A stretch of DNA of 64,000 bases from Unio delphinus (taxonomy: Eukaryota > Mollusca > Bivalvia > Unionida > Unionidae): positions 248,001 through 312,000 of the forward strand of contig JAQISU010000070.1 of NCBI GenBank assembly GCA_029339505.1. Direction: 5' to 3'. The notes beneath the pieces were generated by a model. The model ran no database searches. It was not told the DNA's origin and worked only from the letters and a program-made list of their open reading frames with translations. The translations under genes were made by a program, and so were the position numbers. Shown piece after piece: positions 52,501 through 59,300 of this stretch. Numbering within the stretch: position 1 is the stretch's first letter; every line of letters begins with the position of its first letter.

Positions 52501-54893
52501 TGGCATTAGACCCTAAAACAAACAAACAAACAAAAAGTCTGATTTGCTACCAACTAACCCAACTGCTCTGGTGGCCTAGTAGTCTGCCATGAAAGTGGGA
52601 GGTCATGGGTTCAATCCCCATTTGAATCATACCAAAGACTTTAAAAAATGGTACTTACAGCTGCCTCACTTGACACTCAGCATTAAGAGGTTAGTGTTAG
52701 GACTGGTCAGCCTGGTGTCAGGATAATGTGACTGGGTGGGACATTATGCTACATGTCTGCGGCATGATGCCCCAGTGCTAGACATCATAGCGATATGACT
52801 GACTTTTTTGTATAGCTACGTTAAAAAATCCTAATCAAACAAACAAACAAACAAAAAAGACACAGGTTTCAGTTGTCCAGTAGGTGTTAATTTCAGTAGT
52901 CGTAATGGCTTGTATTAATGTAAAGGGTGTTTTGTTTGGAGCTTTCGAAAGACATGAAAATATGTAATAGTACAGAGTGCTGGTGAATCTGAGTGTATTC
53001 CTTGTAACCTATGTTAGAAAATTTAACGAGATAGTAAAAAACAGTTTTAAATTAATAGTTTATCATACAGTTTCTTCATGGTGTCAGTGATTACACAGTA
53101 TCGCATAATGCAAGGAAGCATATTTAGGCATAAAGTAACAGTCTCACAAAATATAAAGTAGTACAGAGATTAACTTTTAACTTGGATAACTCCAAAATCT
53201 ATTAATTGGATTTGGCTCAGATGTTCAAATTGGGCCAATTGCACCCAGATAATTAGTGTTTAATTAGCCTAATGAACATTGTCGTACACAAAAAGTAAAG
53301 GTATAGGTGTCCCCATCAGTTGAAAAAAAATCTTAATGTCTTGATCATTATATAGGGACTGAGGTGCATCATATGCCTAGCTGACACCTCAGCTAAGAAA
53401 ACTAGGTGCATCATGTCTATGTGAGAAAGCTTGCCAGTAGCTTGTCACGGGTCAGTGGTTCTTTCTGGGTATTTTTCCAGGTTCTTCCTCCACCATTAAT
53501 ACTGGCTGCCAGGTATAGCCTATTGTGTGCTGAAAAATGGCGTTTAACTCTACAAAACTAAACAAACAAAAAGCATGACAGTGATCCAATATAAGTTTAG
53601 TAAAATGCAACACATTTTCTGTTCTCAGCCTCCAAATTTGTATAGAGGTTTATTATGAATTTTTATTAGCAGTTGAACCATGAATTGTAATCATAATCAT
53701 CGTAATCATTGATTTCCAAATGACTATTATCATTATTATAAACCATCCTACATTGGCATTAAAATTGCAAAGTGTGATTATGATTACAAATGATTACAAC
53801 AGAAAAATCACTATTTATTGAATAATGGTATGAATAATAAAAGTCTCCATAAACAAAGACCATGAATGTGACTGTTACAATAAGCAATACGTAATTGGCA
53901 AATATAAAAATAAATTTTTCAAAAAAATATAGTCCTATCAATTTAGGTGACTAATTGGTATGTTAATTTGTATGTAAATAATTGTCATTACACATTTACA
54001 TTTGGTTAAAATTGGTATTTTGGTAATCAGTGTTTGATATCAGCTGAGAACAAATAAAGGATAAGCCAATATAAGTAATTGTGATCATAATCATCAGTGC
54101 TAAACAACCTTTAGTCCTAATTGTAATTGAGCACCTGTAATCAACTGCATGCCTGAAAGAGATGTTGGGATAAACAATGTGTCAAAGAAAATGCTATTTG
54201 TATTATAACTTGTGTTCCATGCCATCTTTTTGAACAAACCTCATGAATGTATTGCCCTTGGGACAAGGAGGAACATACTGGCTTTAGAGATGATATGGCC
54301 AGGGTCAGTGTGTAACCATTTGACTATTGCTTTTTCAAGTCAGTGTGTAACCATTTGACTATTGCTTTCTCAAGTCAGTGTGTAATCATTTGACTATTGC
54401 TTTCTCAAGTCAATGAGTTGGTCAGGGTCAGTGTGTAACCATTTGACTATTGCTTTCTCAAGTCAGTGTGTAATCATTTGACTATTGCTTTTTCAAGTCA
54501 GTGTGTAACCATTTGACTATTGCTTTCTCAAGTCAAAACACAATTGCTGACATACATTACTCCTACACTCGGGCAGTTAATGTAAGATTTATGGTGCTAG
54601 GGTAAGGTGTGAGGTTCTGAAGAAACAGAACAAAGGTTTGTGACAATTTGAGAATCTGGAAATCAAGAAAGTCTAAAAACCCTGCTTTTTTGTCTTTTAC
54701 CAAGTTGAAATAAAAGTAAAATTCAATGAAAAATGCCAGATTGTTGTACTTTTTGTTCATCTTTCCTTGTTTCAGAAATTTGTTCACAACAGTTACAGCT
54801 TTTTTTTTCTTTTTTCAGATATTCTGGTAGGACTCAGAAAGAGCTATGCGAGTTCGTACGTGACCAGTATGTGAAAAGGCAACCATTTCAGAG
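21821..54893 (+). CDS. FARP: FARP-like FERM domain protein, eight internal exons (partial gene)
   Basis: Join 21821..21925, 25690..25808, 31399..31496, 33681..33810, 36648..36735, 48898..49053, 52040..52200 and 54819..54893: 932 nt, 310 codons plus two bases, every junction in frame. It spans the second half of FERM lobe F1 ([15 protein letters not shown]), all of F2 ([36 protein letters not shown]), lobe F3 ([36 protein letters not shown]) and the FERM-adjacent segment ([13 protein letters not shown]). The F3 and FERM-adjacent blocks match FARP1/FARP2 and the related FRMD7 better than band 4.1, FRMD3/5 or PTPN families. FARP proteins bind membrane and receptor tails through FERM and activate Rho-family GTPases through DH-PH. 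Not in the window: the N-terminal exon with the start codon and the DH-PH exons. Without DH, a FRMD7-like protein cannot be excluded. No stop, frameshift or missing splice site was seen. Confidence 0.88.
21945..22020. repeat. (AT)n microsatellite, 38 units
   Basis: 76 bp of uninterrupted AT, beginning 19 bp after the donor of FARP-like exon a. Confidence 0.97.
22095..22440. repeat. 33-bp minisatellite, about ten copies
   Basis: Units read ATTGTTCATCATTACACTGA, then TTTAAACCTACAC at 33-bp spacing. Because 33 is divisible by three, the minus strand stays open as an 11-residue repeat ([16 protein letters not shown]). This is a by-product of the period, not evidence of a protein. Confidence 0.95.
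22441..23034. other. FARP-like intron segment with (AAT)n
   Basis: Contains an (AAT)n run at about 22616-22650. Nothing else recognised. Confidence 0.6.
23035..23745. repeat. 49-bp minisatellite, about 14 copies
   Basis: Units read TACATGCTGCCAATACAGAC, CTAATCTGAGGTCCACTGTT, ACAAATAAA at 49-bp spacing (the first is 50). Variants at a few positions (CCAATACAG or CCGATACAG; GACC or GGCC) are shared by neighbouring copies, a sign of local duplication. Each unit holds the inverted pair GACCT and AGGTC, six bases apart. Confidence 0.95.
23746..25225. other. FARP-like intron, no feature seen
   Basis: AT-rich unique sequence; the short open frames have no recognised domain and lack splice context. 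Confidence 0.45.
25226..25395 (+). mobile_element. Degenerate tRNA-derived SINE, family 3
   Basis: The head GGGTGACTAGGTGGTTAACA fits an RNA polymerase III box A. A weak box B remnant (TTTGAAATTC) follows about 30 nt later. The copy then reads through AGTCATATGTCTCTGGTCTC and ends in AGTAATAAATAAA. No second copy exists in the window. Confidence 0.45.
25690..25808 (+). CDS. FARP: FARP-like exon b: end of F1, start of F2
   Basis: 119 nt, entering in phase 0 and leaving after two bases of a split Arg codon. The acceptor is TTTTTATTTCAG and the donor is AAG|GTAAGG. It encodes [12 protein letters not shown], then [17 protein letters not shown], a typical F1-F2 linker. Confidence 0.92.
25809..27190. 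other. FARP-like intron, no feature seen
   Basis: No array, TIR or exon recognised. Confidence 0.45.
27195..27267. repeat. (TG)n-(GA)n compound microsatellite
   Basis: A short TG run is followed by 30 perfect GA units (27208-27267). It yields Ser-Leu runs on the minus strand that are not genes. Confidence 0.97.
27424..27668. repeat. 31-bp minisatellite, eight copies
   Basis: Units read GGTCTAGTTAATTACTTTAC, then ATTAATATCAA at exactly 31 bp. Copies are almost identical, with a single ATTATTTTAC variant and a shortened first copy. Such homogeneity suggests recent expansion. Confidence 0.95.
27690..28945. repeat. Dispersed repeat, same family as 4.1-4.4 kb
   Basis: At 27690-27860, GGAAAGACTTCTTATGATG is followed by TTGACATCCAATACGGCCAC and GCCATTTTGAAAATTTTG. 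A weaker copy at 28770-28945 has GATGTCCATTATGTAGGCAT, CTTGAAAATCTTG and ATATGGCCAACATGGTGGC. The sequence between the copies is not explained. Confidence 0.5.
28946..31398. other. FARP-like intron, no clear feature
   Basis: Near 30.9 kb, TCTATAACATGGTCAGGTTC and TGTTATAGCAGGGTC recall the TATAAC motifs of the arrays at 31.5-33.0 kb. No exon or TIR pair was found. Confidence 0.4.
31399..31496 (+). CDS. FARP: FARP-like exon c: FERM lobe F2, first helices
   Basis: 98 nt, starting with the last base of the split Arg and ending after one base of the next Ala codon. The acceptor is ATGTTATAG; the donor CAAG|GTAGTT is weaker than the others. It encodes [18 protein letters not shown], then ALLISYVVQ. 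Confidence 0.92.
31505..31542. repeat. (AT)n microsatellite, 19 units
   Basis: Uninterrupted AT starting 8 bp after the end of FARP-like exon c, directly after the donor hexamer. Confidence 0.97.
31545..32015. repeat. Diverged minisatellite, about 30-bp motif
   Basis: Imperfect units of the form TATTTATCAGAGTATAACAT, TTGATACACTG recur about 15 times with many indels. It is an old array next to the AT run. Confidence 0.75.
32255..33030. repeat. 30-bp minisatellite, about 25 copies
   Basis: Units alternate between GAACTGTTATAATGAAGGGC, CTTATAACTA and versions with AATGGCTTTATAACTA. Spacing is about 30 bp with 1-3 bp indels such as GTGTTATAA. The inverted pair GTTATAA and TTATAAC sits in every unit. 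Minus-strand frames ([16 protein letters not shown]) are repeat products. Confidence 0.9.
33031..33680. other. FARP-like intron, no feature seen
   Basis: Ends in the pyrimidine-rich acceptor of exon d. No element recognised. Confidence 0.45.
33681..33810 (+). CDS. FARP: FARP-like exon d: FERM lobe F2, second part
   Basis: 130 nt. It enters with the last two bases of an Ala codon (acceptor TTTACTGTTTACAG) and leaves after GT of a Val codon (donor GT|GTGAGT). It encodes [18 protein letters not shown] and then [18 protein letters not shown], which match the FERM F2 helices. Confidence 0.92.
33811..34562. other. FARP-like intron, no feature seen
   Basis: AT-rich, no exon or repeat recognised. 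Confidence 0.4.
34565..35757. mobile_element. TA-flanked TIR transposon, 1193 bp, non-autonomous
   Basis: The left end reads CCATATTTTGTTGTGTATAA followed by CGCGCAC. The right end, reversed, reads CCGTATTTTAGTGTGTATAA followed by CGCGCAC. TA flanks both ends (34563-34564 and 35758-35759). The subterminal motif GTGCGCGTTrTA is repeated in inverted orientation near 34627 and in tandem near 35714 and 35731. This is the layout of pogo/Tigger-like elements. No transposase frame is present. The element lies wholly inside a FARP-like intron. Confidence 0.85.
36021..36284. mobile_element. Short TA-flanked MITE with internal duplication, 264 bp
   Basis: Terminal inverted repeats start GCAGCAGAGAGGGTGAAT on the left and GCAGCTGAGAGGGTGAAT on the reversed right (17 of 18 match), with TA on both sides. 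An internal block of about 80 bp beginning GCAAATATTTnGTAATCA occurs twice (about 36055 and 36190). Related TIR-like pieces (GGGTGAATCGGGCAACAAC, TGCTGCGGGTTAACC) follow at 36335-36430 and may be a second, broken copy. Confidence 0.7.
36648..36735 (+). CDS. FARP: FARP-like exon e: end of F2, start of F3
   Basis: 88 nt, entering with the last base of the split Val and ending on a codon boundary. The acceptor is TTGTTCTCATTTTAG and the donor is AAG|GTAAGA. It encodes [20 protein letters not shown], then YGIRVSPAK. Confidence 0.92.
36736..37525. other. FARP-like intron, no feature seen
   Basis: Start of a 12.2-kb intron (36736-48897), the longest in the gene. No element recognised before the LINE at 37.5 kb. 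Confidence 0.45.
37530..39710 (+). mobile_element. Decayed LINE with endonuclease and reverse transcriptase remnants
   Basis: Plus-strand frames give a broken non-LTR element. Endonuclease-end residues ([12 protein letters not shown] near 37.68 kb) come first, followed by a linker with [16 protein letters not shown]. Reverse transcriptase pieces follow: [29 protein letters not shown] near 39.0 kb, [20 protein letters not shown] and the C-terminal PKDLY.LSLPKG. Frames change repeatedly and stops are common. The stretch that should hold the YADD catalytic box, between LFNLS and TLTLNN near 39.11-39.18 kb, is missing, so this copy has an internal deletion. It sits in the longest FARP-like intron in the same orientation as the gene. 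Base composition is richer in GC than its surroundings. Confidence 0.85.
39711..40555. other. FARP-like intron with a short duplication
   Basis: A block starting GGAGACCAnGCTGTAATAyA and containing ATGTACATTACTT occurs twice in tandem at 40136-40230 (about 50-bp period). No exon recognised. Confidence 0.5.
40560..47030. repeat. 59-bp satellite array, about 109 copies
   Basis: Units read TACATGGAATGAATGAAGGT, ATGATCATTGGTGAAAACGT, TGCCCTTAGTATTATAAAA at a 59-bp period. Anchor positions 40621 and 46988 give 108 periods after allowing for three small deletions (1 nt near 43428, 1 nt near 46544, 4 nt near 46800). Between about 41.6 and 46.4 kb I saw essentially identical units. Variants (CATAGG for CATTGG, CTTTGT for CTTAGT) gather in the first fifteen or so units. 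The unit carries the palindromes TGATCA and AACGTT. Because 59 is not divisible by three, no long frame is open. Confidence 0.97.
47031..47415. repeat. 60-bp variant of the satellite, seven copies
   Basis: The same unit with one inserted base (CTTCAG for CTTAG) and more substitutions (GACGG, AGTTTC, GGTAAAAACG). The 60-bp period makes a 20-residue repeat open on both strands. Frame preservation follows from the period and has no start-site, splice or domain support. Confidence 0.95.
47416..47560. repeat. Transitional, diverged satellite copies
   Basis: Two to three degraded units retain ATAAAATGCATGGAATGAAT and GGTATGATCATTGGTATAA but vary in length. They link the 60-bp and 31-bp arrays. Confidence 0.75.
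47561..48065. repeat. 31-bp array derived from the satellite core, about 16 copies
   Basis: Units read GGTATGATCATTGGTATAAT, ATTGACCTTTA at 31 bp. The 14-bp stretch GTATGATCATTGGT is shared with the 59-bp unit. Variants (TATTATTG or TAATATTG; AGATATG or AGGTATG) are intermixed. Confidence 0.95.
48465..48605. repeat. Short minisatellite, about four copies
   Basis: GGCAAGTACAAAATCTTGAA followed by GAATCCACTTGCCCAGCCA recurs about every 39 bp, the last two copies being shorter and diverged. The inverted pair CTTGCC and GGCAAG is in the first copies. Confidence 0.8.
48898..49053 (+). CDS. FARP: FARP-like exon f: FERM lobe F3, PH-like core
   Basis: 156 nt, 52 codons, phase 0 at both ends. The acceptor is TTTATTCCCAG and the donor is TAT|GTAAGT. 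It encodes [18 protein letters not shown], then [14 protein letters not shown], the most FARP-like stretch in the gene. The basic run at its end is in the F3 face that FERM proteins use for membrane contact. Confidence 0.95.
49054..49668. other. FARP-like intron, no feature seen
   Basis: No element recognised before the SINE. Confidence 0.45.
49670..49890 (+). mobile_element. tRNA-derived SINE, family 1, 5'-truncated
   Basis: Starts within the body at GCCTCACTTGGCGCTCAGTA, continues through GTCAGGATAATGTGACTGGG and TAGACATCACTATAAACTAC, and ends in AATCAAACAAACAAA. The tRNA-like head is missing. Confidence 0.85.
50366..50680 (+). mobile_element. tRNA-derived SINE, family 1, diverged near full-length copy
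   Basis: The head includes AGAGCATCCACTTTGGATGC and a box B-like GGGTTTGAATCC. The body matches the family but is more diverged (GTTTTCAGAGTAATGTGATT). It ends in CCAAAAACACACACA. Confidence 0.8.
50990..51455 (+). repeat. Old repeat with four imperfect AGGTCAAAG-type units
   Basis: Segments like GAAGAACCTATTGATTTTGA followed by GGTTAAAG occur at about 51035, 51180, 51308 and 51403. The stretch ends in GATCAAAGGTCAATGTCACT. An open frame of 112 residues covers much of it but repeats its own motif (VDFEVKVQD and IDFEVKDK) and has no recognised domain. I regard it as a decayed interspersed repeat seen often in molluscs, not a gene. Confidence 0.55.
51456..52039. other. FARP-like intron, no feature seen
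   Basis: Unique sequence with a short CT run near 51916; ends in the acceptor of exon g. Confidence 0.45.
52040..52200 (+). CDS. FARP: FARP-like exon g: end of F3 and FERM-adjacent start
   Basis: 161 nt, phase 0 in, leaving after two bases of a split Arg. The acceptor is TTCATTTATTTTAAG and the donor AG|GTTTGT is weaker than consensus. It encodes the last F3 strand and helix ([27 protein letters not shown]), then a basic linker and SRGSSF. Confidence 0.92.
52278..52535 (+). mobile_element. tRNA-derived SINE, family 2, full length, Meta-SINE-like
   Basis: The head GGAGCCCTGAGTGGCCGAG resembles a Ser/Leu-type tRNA, with box B-like GGGTTCAAGTC. The central block GGTTCTTTCTGGGGGTTTTC, CCGGGTTCTTCCCCCACC resembles the conserved domain of the Meta-SINE superfamily as I remember it. 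The copy ends with (CAAA)n. It starts 77 nt after the donor of exon g. A truncated copy and a reverse copy follow at 53.4 and 55.3 kb. Confidence 0.8.
52562..52862 (+). mobile_element. tRNA-derived SINE, family 1
   Basis: The head has GGTGGCCTAGTAGTCTGCC and box B-like GGGTTCAATCCCC. The body carries GTCAGGATAATGTGACTGGG and lacks the ACTATAAACTGCC segment (internal deletion of about 25 bp). It ends in (CAAA)n. It begins about 25 bp after the family 2 SINE. Confidence 0.85.
52863..53410. other. FARP-like intron, no feature seen
   Basis: No element or exon recognised. Confidence 0.4.
53414..53573 (+). mobile_element. tRNA-derived SINE, family 2, 5'-truncated
   Basis: Starts inside the body at GTGAGAAAGCTTGCCAGTAG, keeps the central block in diverged form and ends in AACTAAACAAACAAAAA. 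Confidence 0.8.
53574..54297. other. FARP-like intron, no feature seen
   Basis: Very AT-rich, with short ATCATAATCATCGTAATCA runs. No gene recognised. Confidence 0.4.
54298..54540. repeat. 35-bp minisatellite, six copies in two triplets
   Basis: Units read CAGTGTGTAACCATTTGACT, ATTGCTTTCTCAAGT. Three copies, a short spacer (CAATGAGTTGGTCAGGGT) and three more copies form a higher-order repeat of about 123 bp. Confidence 0.93.
54819..54893 (+). CDS. FARP: FARP-like exon h: FERM-adjacent segment
   Basis: 75 nt, completing the split Arg (acceptor TTTCTTTTTTCAG) and leaving after AG of another codon (donor GAG|GTAAGG). It encodes [20 protein letters not shown]. The next exon, expected to begin in phase 2, was not found before the window ends 9.1 kb later. 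Confidence 0.9.
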
Positions 54894-55257
54894 GTAAGGA
54901 AACACTTTATTAAAGATATGTTTCTGCCTGTGGGCTTCAGGGCTTTGTTGACATATTCTACTGGTCTGACATTGGCTGCATTTCTCATCTGAATTCATTT
55001 CCTAATTATGATAATGTTTGGAAGAAATTCTACCACTCAAATACAGTATTGTAAGGAAGACAATTTTTTTGGTCTTCCCATGTATATTCCTTTAAGGCAA
55101 AGGGGAAAAACTCTTCCCAGTTCTTCCCCTTACCACGGTTCGTTGGCCACAGTTGTTTACCAGCGTTTTGGTGTTGTTGATACAATATACAAAGTCTGAG
55201 TCATATACTATTGAGTGTAAAGGCATTCACAACATATTCATCATTTTGTTGTTGATG

Positions 55258-55500
55258 TAGTGGGGTTTAACGCAATTTTTTCAGCACACGATTGTCTATA
55301 CATGGTGGCCAGTATTTTTGGTGGAGGAAGAACCCGGGAAAACCCCCAGAAAGAACCACCAACCCACGAGAAGCTACTGGCAAGCTTTCTCACATAACTA
55401 CATTAGCCGAATCTTGGACTTGAACCCACGCAGACAGAGGTGAGATGGCAATGATCCGTAATGGACAGTGCTCTATACCACTCGGCCACTCGGGGCTCCC
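55258..55500 (-). mobile_element. tRNA-derived SINE, family 2, reverse orientation
   Basis: On the minus strand it starts GGGAGCCCCGAGTGGCCGAG and reads through GGTTCTTTCTGGGGGTTTTC to CTGAAAAAATTGCGTTAAAC. It lacks the (CAAA)n tail. It is the best-preserved head of the three family 2 copies. Confidence 0.85.
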
Positions 55501-57540
55501 ACTATTTTGTGAAATTTGTTGCTATTTGTATGAATTTATTTGCTTTTGTGGTGCTTGTTTATTTGTGTACGCTGCGTTTAATTTTTGCATGTTTAATTAG
55601 GAAGAGTGTTTATTGTTATAGTTGAACATATTGTGGTTGTTATTTTCTTATTCATTCTTTTCATATCAGAGAAATAATGAGGATCAAATATGTTAAGTGG
55701 AAGATTTTAAGTTGTCAAGTCATACATATTTGCATAATGTTATCACTATATGTGATATTTAATAACAACATTGACAATATGGGGGCAAGACAAACACAAG
55801 TTTTGTCTCTCTTGTTTTCTTTGTGCTTTTTGTTAAATGTGAATGCATTTGGGTTATTTCTTTTTGTAATTTCAGTTTAAACAATGGTTGTGTTATGTAT
55901 TGTGCTTGTACATCAACTTCTGACTACATGTATGTGCAATATCTTCAAAAGGAATTTGGTCGTGGCAACAGAAAGTAATTTAACCTCAGATAGTGGCTTG
56001 GAATTATGGGAAGAGTTTCCTCCCATATTTCGGTAACCCAATGGGTGTAACTTCTGAATTAGGGCATACACCCAAGGTGTGTATTTTCTGATTTAGAGGT
56101 ACAGTTCAGGGTGCATATGGTATTTTTCAAACATGGATAATCCATTTTGCCATCAGTCAAGGCTGCTCTGTCAGCCATTTGGCCAACTGCACTCAACAAT
56201 AAATGACTGGGAACCTGTCACTTCTGAGAGCCATGCATATAACTGTTGGCTTGGTATGCATAGCTATGTGGGGATCCATTTAGCTGATCAATTCATTTCA
56301 CCATACAGATCAACCAAGCATTTACAGAACTGGCTATCCACAGACCTGCCAGCCCTTATAATTTGACTGCAAGTTGTATGGAAATGTCCCTTTAGATATG
56401 AACTTAAGTGAATACTAACATTATTTATGAGAAGAAACAAATTTGCAAGAAGATTATACACCAACTCATCCATGTTCAGTTTGGGTCTGGCTTTCATTAT
56501 AGAGTCAATTTGTCAGGGAACCAAACTAATTTTAAACTGAACATATGTTTCATACAAAACATCTGCATGCACAAACTATTGCTTACAGAATTTTATAAAA
56601 TAAAATCTTCTTACTCAAATTGACATAAAGCCTCTTAAAATAATTAAATAGAACAAAAGAATTAAAAGGAAATATTCAGAATCTTATTTCCAGCAATAAC
56701 CAAGCTGACCATTTAACCCACTTGCCAGGATTTTAACAAGCAAGATTAATCGTGTCACTTGCCCAGCCACGATGCAAATGACATTTCAGATCTATGCCGG
56801 AGATACCAAACAACTGAAAGGGACTGTCTGCCAATTTCCAATTGCCTATCCCTGCAAGCTGAGCATACAAGTTCAAAGCTTCAGTGGACCTGAAGATGAA
56901 CATACTTCTTTCTGTCCTCCAACTCTCATTAAATAATACAGGACCCAGGCACTTCTGATGCTTTCTTTTTGTAAAGTGAAGAAAATGACACATTTGCCTG
57001 CCTGCCTTAATCCTCCATCAAGCCACATCATACCTTGACTCTGGTTGGCACTTTTTGGTATGACATTACTATTTGATCACAAAATTGAGGAGGTACATAA
57101 ACAGGCATCACAATAACTGCTGTGTCAACTTGCCTTGCTACTGGCATCTACTTTCAGGCCAAGCCAGTCTCAGAACAGTCAATGGCAAAAAGATAAGAGG
57201 CTAAATAAAGTGCAACGGAAACAACATAATCCTCAATGCAACTTCAGATGGCAGTAGCCACTCAATTTTGGAGACAGTCTAGTAAAGGGGAAAGGATATA
57301 ATGCTTCTACTTCCACAAACCTTCAAACAGTTGACATTGACTTCCTACTCTGATCACCTGCAGATGACAACTATTGGGTGGACACCAGACTCCATCAATT
57401 ATGAACCATGTGAATTGACTGATTCCCAGAATTGAATGATTATCCAAGCTGAGGAGCTTTTTATATTTCACTTATCCAAATCAACAACAGTGAGGAACTT
57501 TACATTTTATCTGGAGAAGGCAAGAATTTTAGAGAATAAT
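55501..57540. other. Presumed FARP-like intron, possible further DIRS-like debris
   Basis: No splice-bounded exon found. The frame near 56150-56260 (GQLHSTINDWEPVTSES) faintly recalls the segment ahead of DIRS reverse transcriptases, but this is too weak to call. The next FARP exon was searched for here without success. Confidence 0.35.
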
Positions 57541-57542
57541 CT

Positions 57543-57880
57543 CTTGTTGACAAGCAGGTGATTGAGATACTTCACAAGCCAATAGTTCACAAGCCATACT
57601 CTCCAAAATTGTACTCTAGACTGTTTCTAGTATCCAAACCAATTTAAATTTCAGATCTGTCTTAGATCTGTCCCAGCATGTACAGTATTAGTCAGCTTTC
57701 AATGAAAGGGATGAATTTAAGGTCAGTTTTGTCTTGTCTTGCATCTTTATACATAAATCCTCATGGATGTTCTGGTTGATTTCCAATAGACCGTTTACCA
57801 ATTTCATGCTCACCCATTTGTCCTCAGGATCAGCTCATGGATTCTGACAAAGATAATTTGCTCTCAAATCTCTCAACCAC
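57543..57880 (+). mobile_element. DIRS-like reverse transcriptase remnant
   Basis: From 57543 the plus strand reads LVDKQVIEILHKPIVHKPYS, then PKLYSRLFLVSKPI, and after a frameshift NFRSVLDLSQ. This follows the pattern of the first reverse transcriptase motifs in DIRS/Ngaro-type elements (FYSRLFLVxK, then RPVxDLS). Stops and frameshifts show decay. Further motifs downstream are doubtful. Confidence 0.6.
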
Positions 57881-58059
57881 TTGAATTCATACAATGATCT
57901 TCAAAAATACTTGGTCAAAGACATAAATGATCTTCTTTCTCTGCTCTATTTAGGTTTGCAATCATTTATGAATTTTCAGACCTCGCTCCACTCCATCATA
58001 TTGTCAACATGGCAGGAAATGTTTTTTTTTTTTTACAAATCTCAGCCGTGTTTACCTCT

Positions 58060-58669
58060 TCCAGTGGCATATGGCATGGATTATTGAGCTCAGTGGCGAT
58101 TTCCAAAAAGGACTATATTTCATCAGGTTGTCCTGTTGAAATTAGAAGCAAGGTTTACTGTCATGTTTGAAATAATCCTTATTCCCTCAAATGTGACCAT
58201 GGTAAAAGTTTGAGGGCCATTATTACCCATCCTCCAAACATATTGTGATTGGGAAATTTATTCAAAAACAAATTAGTAAACTCTGTTCTTCACGACTACT
58301 TGCTTCATCATATTATTGTTAGACCTTTCCACACCTTCCAGCATATGTAAGTATCCTCATTTAAGTATTACAAAAGCAAAAACAAGTAAACAACAGTAAG
58401 CCACCTGGTAGTTATGGGGGGGTCGGTATAAGAGGAAGGATTTGAGGGATCTTTTTTTCTGTTTATCTTCCACAACAGCTGGACTTAAGAAGTTGCAGAG
58501 CTTTTTCATAATGTTAATGTGATTGGATAGATATTGTCAGAGAAACACAATTTACTACAAGATATGTTTTTTGTAATTGTTTCAAAAGTTGCCATGTTTT
58601 TCTGTTTTTATTGCAAATTAAAAAAATCAGTACATGTAAGTTAAAATTAGCTTAATTAGGACGTTGTAT
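58060..58669. other. No feature seen
   Basis: Holds a G run near 58427 and T-rich patches; no element recognised. Confidence 0.4.
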
Positions 58670-59300
58670 GGTGTATATAATTGATAAGTACTATATGTAA
58701 TTGATAAGTACCATATGTAATTGATAAGTACCATATATAATTGATATTGATAAGTACCATATGTAATTGATATTGATAAGTACCATATGTAATTGATATT
58801 GATAAGTACCATATGTAATTGATAAGTACCATATGTAAATGATAAGTACCATATGTAATTGATAAGTACCATATATATTGATAAGTACCATATATAATTG
58901 AAAAGTACCATATGTAATTGATATTGATAAGTACCATATGTAATTGATAAGTACCATATGTAATTGATATTGATAAGTACCATATGTAATTGATAAGTAC
59001 CATATGTAATTGATAAGTACCATATGTAATTGATAAGTACCATATATATTGATAAGTACCATATATAATTGAAAAGTACCTTATGTAATTGATATTGATA
59101 AGTACCATATGTAATTGATAAGTACCATATGTAATTGATAAGTACCATATGTAATTGATAAGTACCATATATATTGATAAGTACAATATATAATTGAAAA
59201 GTACCATATGTAATTGATATTGATAAGTACCATATGTAATTGATAAAAACCATATGTAATTGATATTGATAAGTACCATATGTAATTGATAAGTACCATA
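58670..59300. repeat. 20/26-bp minisatellite, about 29 copies
   Basis: Units ATTGATAAGTACCATATGTA (20 bp) alternate with 26-bp versions carrying an added ATTGAT. Copies are nearly identical. Long overlapping minus-strand frames (YGTYQLHMVLINYI-like) come only from the repeat. Confidence 0.95.

Noticed and set aside
55665..55880. Next FARP-like exon after ATATCAG
   Set aside because: The phase fits but the peptide is hydrophobic, unlike the FARP linker, and lacks a donor.
58627..59299. Overlapping frames of 72-208 residues on the minus strand
   Set aside because: Produced by the 20/26-bp minisatellite; three frames are open at once with the same repeat.
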